Shown here piece by piece: positions 16,751-23,433 of a stretch of 48,322 nucleotides of DNA. The notes beneath the pieces were generated by a model. The model was not told the DNA's origin. It ran no database searches and was given only the letters and a program-made list of their open reading frames with translations. A program made the position numbers and the translations under genes. Origin of the DNA: Roseiarcus sp049514155 (GTDB taxonomy: Bacteria; Pseudomonadota; Alphaproteobacteria; Rhizobiales; Beijerinckiaceae); the NCBI RefSeq assembly GCF_049514155.1, contig NZ_JBEKVH010000008.1:1-48322 (forward strand), written 5' to 3'. Numbering within the stretch: the stretch's first letter is position 1; each line of letters opens with the position of its first letter.

Positions 16751-18577
16751 ATGGCCACGACCGTCACCGCGTTCGATTTTTCCCCGCCAGCGCCGATCGA
16801 GTCGTCGCTCGGCGCCGTGCTCGGCGTGAGGGGGTCGGAGGCGCGCGTCGGTCTGCCGGCGCCGTCTCTCAGCGACTCGTTGCGCGCGACCGTCGGCACG
16901 TTTCTCGCCATCGCCGCCGGCCCCCATCGCCTGGTCGGCGTGGTGACGGAGGTCGACGGCAACGCCGACCGCGACGACTCGCGTTTCGGCGCCATCGCGC
17001 GCGTCGATCTGATGGGGGAGATCAAGCAGGACGCCGGCGCCGAGCATTTCGTCCGCGGCGTCTCGGCCTATCCGGCGATCGGCGACAGCGCGCGCATCAT
17101 CGGCGCCGACGAACTCAGGCTCATCTATCGCACGTCCGGCGCGAGGACGATCGACGTCGGCGCGCTGCGTCACGACGAGACCATTCACGCCACTGTCGAC
17201 GTCGACAATCTACTCAGCAAGCACTTCGCCATCCTCGGTTCGACCGGCGTCGGCAAGTCGAGCGGCGTCGCAGTGCTGATCAACGAAATTCTCGACGCGC
17301 GGCCCGATCTGCGCGTCTTCCTGCTCGACGGCCACAACGAGTATGGCCACTGCTTCGGTTCGCGCGCCAATGTCGTCAGCGCCTCGCAGCTCAAGCTGCC
17401 GTTCTGGCTGTTCAACTTCGAGGAATTCATCGACGCGCTCTATTACGGGCGTCCGGGCGTCGAGGACGAGGTCGAAATCCTCGCCGAGCAAATCCCGATC
17501 GCCAAGAGCCTCTACCAGTCGCAGCGCGGCCTCGCCGAGCGCGCCACCCTGCGCCGCGTCGATCCGCGCAACGCCGGCTTCACCGTCGACACGCCGGTTC
17601 CCTACACGATGCAGGACCTCGTTGCGCTGATCGACGAGCGCATGGGCAAGCTCGAGAACCGCGCCTCGCGCATGCGCCACCATCACCTGCTCTCCCGCAT
17701 CGACGGGCTGCGCAACGACGCCCGCTACGCGTTCATGTTCGAGAACGCGAACGTCGGCGGCGACACGATGGGCGAGATCCTCACCTATCTGTTCCGCATC
17801 GAGCCGAACGGCCAGCCGTTGACCGTGCTGCAGCTCGCCGGCCTGCCGCTCGAGGTCGTCGACGCGGTCGTCAGCCTGTTGAGCCGCCTCGCCTTCGACT
17901 TCGGCCTGTGGAGCGACGGGGCGATGCCGATGCTGTTCGTCTGCGAAGAGGCGCACCGCTACGCTTCCGCCGACCGCGCCGTCGGCTTCGCGCCGACCCG
18001 TCGCGCCCTGCTGCGCATCGCCAAGGAGGGGCGCAAATACGGCGTCTGTCTCGGTCTCGTCACGCAGCGACCAGCCGAGCTCGATCCGACCATCATCTCC
18101 CAGTGCAGCACGCTGTTCGCGATGCGCATGGTCAACGACCGCGACCAAGCGCTGCTGCGCTCGGCGGTCACCGATGCGGCGGCCAACCTCGTCGCCTTCG
18201 TCCCCTCGCTCGGCACCCGCGAAGTGGTGGGATTCGGCGAGGGATTCCCGTTGCCGACCCGGCTGACCTTCAAGCCGCTGTCGGCGGAACGGATTCCGCA
18301 CAGCGAGACGTTCCACGAGGACGGCTCGCTCGACGAGTTCTCCGACTCCCAATCCTTCGTCAAACAGGTGGTCGAACGGTGGCGCGGCGCGGCGGGGGCA
18401 AGACTCGTCGCGCGGGAAGAGCCCACTCTCGAGGCGACCGGCGAGCCGAGGGTCGCCATGGCCCCGCCGGCCTCGACTCGGGTCGACGCGCCGCCCACAG
18501 CTTCGACTCGCCTCGACGGGGTCTCGCCGGCCTCGACCCGCCTCGATCTGATCCGCGCCCAACTTCTCCGACGCTGA
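16751..18577 (+). CDS. HerA-like ATPase (DUF87 family) with repeat tail
   Basis: A 608-residue hexameric-type ATPase of the HerA/FtsK superfamily. An N-terminal beta-rich HAS-barrel-like region (about 15-145) precedes Walker A GSTGVGKS at 163-170, with the helix after it in SGVAVLINEIL. Walker B with the catalytic acidic pair is PMLFVCEEAHRY (393-404), and the sensor strand is LGLVTQRPAELD (434-445), then SQCSTLFAMRM. HerA proteins translocate DNA, often with the nuclease NurA, in end resection or phage defence; no NurA, SIR2 or other known partner is adjacent. The last 35 residues hold three tandem decapeptides (ASTRVDAPPT, ASTRLDGVSP, ASTRLDLIRA; residues 574-603), which are unusual for the family. 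A GGDEF-EAL gene starts 36 bases downstream, probably on the same transcript. Confidence 0.86.
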   Translation: MATTVTAFDFSPPAPIESSLGAVLGVRGSEARVGLPAPSLSDSLRATVGTFLAIAAGPHRLVGVVTEVDGNADRDDSRFGAIARVDLMGEIKQDAGAEHFVRGVSAYPAIGDSARIIGADELRLIYRTSGARTIDVGALRHDETIHATVDVDNLLSKHFAILGSTGVGKSSGVAVLINEILDARPDLRVFLLDGHNEYGHCFGSRANVVSASQLKLPFWLFNFEEFIDALYYGRPGVEDEVEILAEQIPIAKSLYQSQRGLAERATLRRVDPRNAGFTVDTPVPYTMQDLVALIDERMGKLENRASRMRHHHLLSRIDGLRNDARYAFMFENANVGGDTMGEILTYLFRIEPNGQPLTVLQLAGLPLEVVDAVVSLLSRLAFDFGLWSDGAMPMLFVCEEAHRYASADRAVGFAPTRRALLRIAKEGRKYGVCLGLVTQRPAELDPTIISQCSTLFAMRMVNDRDQALLRSAVTDAAANLVAFVPSLGTREVVGFGEGFPLPTRLTFKPLSAERIPHSETFHEDGSLDEFSDSQSFVKQVVERWRGAAGARLVAREEPTLEATGEPRVAMAPPASTRVDAPPTASTRLDGVSPASTRLDLIRAQLLRR

Positions 18578-18613
18578 TATGATCCCCGCCTTGAGCGGCG
18601 GGAGGAGGAGGCG

Positions 18614-20257
18614 ATGGCGAACGAGACGACCGATGGGCCCCATCACGCCGACGACCGCGCGACGCTGATCGGCGAGGCGCTCGCCGCGCTGCCGATCGCG
18701 GTCGAGATCCGCACCGCGGCCGGCGAACGCGTCTACGCCAATCCGGCCGCCGACGCGGCCCCCGATCCCAAGCGCGCGCGCGCGACCGTGGCGCGCGGCG
18801 GTCGCGCCGAGCTGGTTGAGGCGGCTGATTTCCGCCTCGGTCTCGACGCCTATCGCGTCAGCGCCGCCGTCGACGTCGACGACGAGCGGCGGCTGCAGGA
18901 CGAGCTGTTTCAGCGCGCCTACTTCGATCCGCTGACCAAGCTGCCGAGCCGCGCCTTCTTCGAGGAGGCGGTCGCGCGTTCGCTCGGCGGCGCCTCCGGT
19001 GAAGCGCGCTTCGCCGTGGCGGCGATCGGCTTCGACCAGTTCGACTCGGTCAATGAGTTCTACGGCCGCTTGGCGGGCGATGCGCTGCTCGCCGAGGCGG
19101 CGCGACGCGTCGGCGCTTCGATCGACGGCGACGACGTCGCCGCGCGCTTCGGCGGCGACCAGTTTGCGATCTTCATCGTGCGGCCGGGCGACGACTCGGC
19201 GACCTTGGGGCGGGTTGAACAGCTGCTCGGGCGCCTTCGCGACCCCTTTTACGTCGATGGCGTCGAGATTCTGCTCTCCGCTTCCGCCGGCGTCAGTCTC
19301 TACCCGGCCAACGACTCCGCTGCGCCGGGTCTGATCGCCAAGGCCGAGGCGGCGCTGACCCAAGCCAAGCGCCGCTACCGTGGCCAGGCGCGCCTCTACG
19401 ACCCGGCGATCGCACAACGCGCCCTCGAGCACGCCCGGCTGGAGCAGAGCCTGCGCCTCGCCATCCGCGACCGGAGCTTCGCCTGCGCGCTGCAACCCAA
19501 GGTCGATTTCCGCGCCGGCAAGATCGCCGGGCTCGAAGTGTTGATGCGCTGGCGCGACGAGAACGGGGAGCCGCGCTCGCCCGGCGACTCGATCGCCTTC
19601 GCCGTCAACCTCGGCCTGATGAACGAGATGACGCAACTCCTATTCGAGGAGACGCTCGCCTCGCTCGACGCGATCGACGCGACCTTCGGTCCCGACCTCA
19701 GGCTCGGCTTCAACATCGCGGCGCAGCAGGCTGGCGACACGCGATTCATGCGCGCATTCGCCGACCGACTCGCCGCCAGCGGCCAGGCGCGGCGGTTCAT
19801 GATCGAGCTGACCGAAGAGGCGCTGCTGCGCGCCAGCCAGTTCCAGCTCCAGGTCGCGCCGATGCTGCGCGAGATCGGCGCAAAGATTTCGATCGACGAC
19901 TTCGGCGTCGGCTATTCGTCGTTGTCGACCCTGGCCGAGATCGAAGCCGACGAAATCAAGGTCGACCGTTCGTTCATCACCGCAATCCACGAACGACCGC
20001 GCAACCAGGGCCTGCTCCGCGCGATCGAATCGGTCGGCGAGGCGCTGAACACGCCGGTGATGGTCGAAGGAATCGAGACGAAGGACGAGCTCGCCTATCT
20101 GCGCGACCACACAGGCATCAGCGTCGCGCAGGGCTATCTGTTCTCAAAGCCGGTGGTGATCGGCCGAACCAGCAACCTCGGCGGCGATCCCGGCGCTGCG
20201 CATATCGACGGACGCGCGAGCGCGCCGAGCCGCGTCGTCGAGCTGCGCGGCCGCTGA
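18614..20257 (+). CDS. GGDEF-EAL protein, degenerate GGDEF and probably active EAL
   Basis: A 547-residue soluble protein: a short PAS-like N-terminus (about 20-90), a GGDEF domain (95-260) and an EAL domain (265-515). The cyclase motif is GGDQF (180-184), and the first metal-binding Asp is Gly139 (AIGFDQFDSVNE), so diguanylate cyclase activity is unlikely; the domain may sense GTP instead. In the EAL domain the signature reads EVL (308-310) but the catalytic set is otherwise present: Glu308, Asn367, Glu398 (IELTEEAL), Asp428-Asp429 (IDDFGVGYSS), Lys449 (IKVDRSF) and Glu485 (VEGIET). Phosphodiesterase activity is therefore likely. A strong GGAGGAGGAGG ribosome site precedes the ATG. The 36-base gap to the HerA-like gene suggests an operon. 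Converges on lpd with 19 bases between. Confidence 0.9.
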   Translation: MANETTDGPHHADDRATLIGEALAALPIAVEIRTAAGERVYANPAADAAPDPKRARATVARGGRAELVEAADFRLGLDAYRVSAAVDVDDERRLQDELFQRAYFDPLTKLPSRAFFEEAVARSLGGASGEARFAVAAIGFDQFDSVNEFYGRLAGDALLAEAARRVGASIDGDDVAARFGGDQFAIFIVRPGDDSATLGRVEQLLGRLRDPFYVDGVEILLSASAGVSLYPANDSAAPGLIAKAEAALTQAKRRYRGQARLYDPAIAQRALEHARLEQSLRLAIRDRSFACALQPKVDFRAGKIAGLEVLMRWRDENGEPRSPGDSIAFAVNLGLMNEMTQLLFEETLASLDAIDATFGPDLRLGFNIAAQQAGDTRFMRAFADRLAASGQARRFMIELTEEALLRASQFQLQVAPMLREIGAKISIDDFGVGYSSLSTLAEIEADEIKVDRSFITAIHERPRNQGLLRAIESVGEALNTPVMVEGIETKDELAYLRDHTGISVAQGYLFSKPVVIGRTSNLGGDPGAAHIDGRASAPSRVVELRGR

Positions 20258-20276
20258 AACGCGCCGCCGCGAGGGC

Positions 20277-22022
20277 TCAGCTCTTCTTCTTCGGCAGATA
20301 GAGGTCGATCAGCGTGCCGGTGAACGCCTCCGCCGACATGGCGAAGGTCTCCGACAGGGTCGGATGCGGATGGATCGTCAGGCCGACATCCTCCGCGTCG
20401 CAGCCCATCTCGATCGCCAGCGCCGCTTCGGATATGAGGTCGCCGGCGTTGGGACCGACGATGCCGCAGCCGATCAGGCGGCCGCTCGTCTCGTCCCACA
20501 GCGTCTTGGTCAGGCCTTCGTCGCGACCGAGCGACAGCGACCGGCCGCTCGCCGCCCACGGGAACACGGCCTTGCCGTAGGCGAGCCCCTTCGCCTTGGC
20601 CTCGGTCTCGGTGACGCCGACCCAGGCGACTTCAGGGTCGGTGTAAGCAACCGCCGGGATGACCTTGGCGTCGAAAGAGGATTTGTGTCCGCTGGCCGCC
20701 TCGGCGGCGACCCGGCCCTCGTGCGAGGCTTTGTGGGCGAGCATCGGCTGGCCGACGATGTCGCCGATGGCGAAGATGTGCGAGACATTGGTGCGCATCT
20801 GCCGGTCGACGGCGACGAAGCCGCGCCCGTCGACGGCGACCCCGGCTGCTTCGGCGCCGATCGCCACGCCGTTCGGGCGGCGTCCGACCGAGACCAGCAT
20901 CGCGTCGAAGACGTCCTCGCCCGAACCGAACTTGCCTTCCCAGGCGACCTTCACGCCTTCGGGCAGCGCCTCGACCCACGTCACCTTGGTCTCGAGCAGG
21001 ATCTTCTCGTAGCGCTTCTCGACCCGCTTGGCGAAAGGCGCGACGACGTCGCGGTCGGCCCCCGGCATCAGCTGGTCCATCATTTCGATTACGGTGATCT
21101 TCGACCCGAGGGCGCTGTAGACGGTCGCCATCTCCAGGCCGATGACGCCGCCGCCGAGCACCAGCAGGCGTTTGGGGATGGAGCGCAGTTCGAGCGCGGC
21201 GGTCGAATCCCAGATGCGCGGATCGCGCGGGATGAAGCCGGGCGCAGCGGGTTCCGAGCCGGCGGCGATGATCGCGCAGTTGAAGCGCACCGCGCGATCG
21301 CCCTCCGGCGCCTTCACCGCCAAGGTGTGCGGCGACGTGAACGCCCCTTCGCCGCTCAGCACCGTCACCTTGCGCTGGCGCGCGAGGCCGGTCAGGCCGG
21401 TCGTCAGGCGCTTGACCACCCGCTCCTTCCAGTCGCGCAAAGCCTCGAGATCGATCTTCGGCGGCGCGAAGACGAGGCCGCGGTCGGACATTTCGGCCGC
21501 CTCGTCGATGACCTTTGCGGCGTGGAGCAACGCCTTCGACGGGATGCAGCCGACGTTGAGGCAGACGCCGCCGAGCGTCGGCCGGCGATCGACCAGCACC
21601 ACGCTGACGCCGAGATCGGCGGCGCGGAAGGCGGCGGAATAGCCGCCGGGACCGGCGCCGAGCACCAGCACGTCGCATTCGAAATCGGCGCGCGCCGGCG
21701 CAGCGGCGGGCGTCGCGACGACGGGCGGGGCGGCGGGAGCGGTCGCGGCGGTCGACTGGGCGACGGGCGCCGGCGCGCTCGCGGCGCCGCCGGACGCCCA
21801 GGTCGCGAGCAGCGCGCCCTGGCTCACCTTGTCGCCGACCTTGACCTTGATCTCGCCGATGATTCCGGCTTCGGGCGCGGGCACTTCGAGCGTCGCCTTG
21901 TCGCTCTCGAGCGTCATCAGCACGTCTTCCTTGGCGACGCTCTGGCCGGGCTTGACGTGAATCTCGATGATCGGGACGTCCTTGAAGTCGCCGATATCGG
22001 GAAGCCTGATTTCACCAGCCAT
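20277..22022 (-). CDS. lpdA: Dihydrolipoyl dehydrogenase (E3) with N-terminal lipoyl domain
   Basis: E3 of the pyruvate dehydrogenase complex: reoxidises dihydrolipoamide and passes electrons to NAD+ through FAD. The 581-residue protein carries an extra lipoyl domain (residues 1-77, ESDKATLEVPAP with lipoyl Lys42) and an Ala/Pro linker (80-112). The flavoprotein core then shows VLVLGAGPGGYSAAFRAADLG for FAD and the redox cysteines Cys154/Cys159 in GGVCLNVGCIPSK. The NAD domain has LVLGGGVIGLEMATVYSALG, and the His553-Glu558 pair lies in HPHPTLSET. Lipoyl-E3 fusions occur with homodimeric-E1 complexes, as in Neisseria and Ralstonia. Last gene of aceE-aceF-lpdA; 66 bases follow aceF. Confidence 0.96.
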   Translation of the reverse strand: MAGEIRLPDIGDFKDVPIIEIHVKPGQSVAKEDVLMTLESDKATLEVPAPEAGIIGEIKVKVGDKVSQGALLATWASGGAASAPAPVAQSTAATAPAAPPVVATPAAAPARADFECDVLVLGAGPGGYSAAFRAADLGVSVVLVDRRPTLGGVCLNVGCIPSKALLHAAKVIDEAAEMSDRGLVFAPPKIDLEALRDWKERVVKRLTTGLTGLARQRKVTVLSGEGAFTSPHTLAVKAPEGDRAVRFNCAIIAAGSEPAAPGFIPRDPRIWDSTAALELRSIPKRLLVLGGGVIGLEMATVYSALGSKITVIEMMDQLMPGADRDVVAPFAKRVEKRYEKILLETKVTWVEALPEGVKVAWEGKFGSGEDVFDAMLVSVGRRPNGVAIGAEAAGVAVDGRGFVAVDRQMRTNVSHIFAIGDIVGQPMLAHKASHEGRVAAEAASGHKSSFDAKVIPAVAYTDPEVAWVGVTETEAKAKGLAYGKAVFPWAASGRSLSLGRDEGLTKTLWDETSGRLIGCGIVGPNAGDLISEAALAIEMGCDAEDVGLTIHPHPTLSETFAMSAEAFTGTLIDLYLPKKKS

Positions 22023-22088
22023 GGACGCGCTCTCCGAGCCGAACCTTCAATGCCTTGCCGTCGCGACGCGGCGCCCGAAACGACGCGG

Positions 22089-23378
22089 CTAAAGCAGCAC
22101 GCGCCGCATGTCGGTCGCCGTGTCGCACAGGCGGCGCATGAAGCGCGCCGCCGCCGCGCCGTCGATGACGCGATGGTCGTAGGAGAGGCACAGCGGCAGC
22201 ATCAGCCGCGGCTGGAACGCCTGGCCGTCCCACAGCGGCGCCATGCGCGCACGGACGACGCCGAGGATCGCCACTTCCGGCGCGTTGACGATCGGCGTGA
22301 ACGCCGTGCCGCCGATGCCGCCGAGCGAGGAGATGGTGAAGGTCGCGCCTTGCATCTCGGTCGGAGCGAGCTTGCCCTCGCGCGCCTTGGCCGACAGCGC
22401 GCCGAGTTCGCGCGCGAGCTCGACGACGCCCTTCTTGTCGACGTCCTTGACCACCGCGACGACGAGGCCGTCGGGCGTGTCGACGGCGACGCCGATGTGC
22501 CAGTAGTGTCGATAGATCAGGGCGTCCTTGGCGGGCGCCAAGGCGGAATTGAAGGCCGGAAACGCCTTCAGAGTCGCCACCGACGCCTTCATCAGCAGCG
22601 GCAGCAACGAGACGCGATAGGGCGCCGTCTTGTCGGCCTTGGCCGCGTCGTCGAGCGCCCTGCGGAACGCCTCGAGCTCGGTGATGTCGGCCTCGTCGCT
22701 ATGGGTGACGTGGGGGACGTTGACCCAGGAGGCGTGCAGTCGCGGGCCGGAGATGCGCTTGATGCGCGACAGCGGCACGGTCTCGACCGGCCCGAATTTG
22801 GCGAAATCGACGGCGGGAACCTCAGGCAGCCCCGTCCCGCCGCCGCCGCCGCCGCGCGCCGCGATCTTGATGTCGGCGACGGTGATGCGGCCCTTGTCGC
22901 CGGTGCCTTGCAGCGCCGTCAGATCGATGTCGAGCTCGCGGGCGAGGCGGCGCGCCGCTGGGCCGGCGAAGACGCCGGAGAAGTCGACCGCCAGGGTCGA
23001 GGGCCGCGCCGGGGCGGGCTTGGCGGGGGCGGGCGCGACATCGCGCGCGACGGCGATCGGGACCGCCGGCGCGGGAGGGGCGGCAGGCGGCGCGGCTTCC
23101 GCCTTCGGCGCCGGCTGAGCGGCGGCGGCGGGCGCGCCAGCCGCGGCCTCGAGCGTCAACAGCGGCGTGCCCATCGACACCTTGTCGCCGACCTTGGCGA
23201 CGATCGCTGCGACGACGCCGGCGCTCGGCGCGGGAACCTCGAGCGTCGCCTTGTCGGATTCGAGCGTCAGCAGCGGCTGCTCGGCCGTCACCGCGTCGCC
23301 GGGCTTGACCAGAATCTCGATGATCGGCACGTCCTTGAAGTCGCCGATGTCAGGCACTTTGACTTCGATTTTGGCCAC
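22089..23378 (-). CDS. aceF: Pyruvate dehydrogenase E2, dihydrolipoamide acetyltransferase
   Basis: Core of the PDH complex: moves the acetyl group from E1-bound thiamine diphosphate to CoA. The 429-residue protein has one lipoyl domain (1-77, Lys43 in ESDKATLEVPAP), an Ala/Pro-rich swinging linker (80-125), a peripheral-subunit-binding domain (about 137-171, AGPAARRLARELDIDLTALQ then GTGDKGRITVADI), a Gly-rich hinge and the catalytic domain with His402 and Asp406 in YDHRVIDGAAAARF. E. coli AceF has three lipoyl domains; one here plus one on E3 is the pattern of the Ralstonia/Neisseria type. The start is a GTG at 23378 with AAGGAG 8 bases upstream. 55 bases after aceE. Confidence 0.96.
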   Translation of the reverse strand: MAKIEVKVPDIGDFKDVPIIEILVKPGDAVTAEQPLLTLESDKATLEVPAPSAGVVAAIVAKVGDKVSMGTPLLTLEAAAGAPAAAAQPAPKAEAAPPAAPPAPAVPIAVARDVAPAPAKPAPARPSTLAVDFSGVFAGPAARRLARELDIDLTALQGTGDKGRITVADIKIAARGGGGGGTGLPEVPAVDFAKFGPVETVPLSRIKRISGPRLHASWVNVPHVTHSDEADITELEAFRRALDDAAKADKTAPYRVSLLPLLMKASVATLKAFPAFNSALAPAKDALIYRHYWHIGVAVDTPDGLVVAVVKDVDKKGVVELARELGALSAKAREGKLAPTEMQGATFTISSLGGIGGTAFTPIVNAPEVAILGVVRARMAPLWDGQAFQPRLMLPLCLSYDHRVIDGAAAARFMRRLCDTATDMRRVLL

Positions 23379-23433
23379 CGCCGGTTCTCCTTCGCGCGCG
23401 CCAGTTCGGGTCAGTTCAGGAAGGCGAGGCGCA

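Noticed and set aside
16751..18577. HerA-like gene as part of a known HerA-SIR2 or HerA-DUF4297 defence system
   Set aside because: No SIR2, DUF4297, NurA or other nuclease gene lies next to it and no mobile-element signs are near.
22830..22856. Short GC-rich triplet run in aceF (poly-Gly segment) as a microsatellite of interest
   Set aside because: It encodes the flexible Gly hinge between the E2 subunit-binding and catalytic domains, a normal feature.
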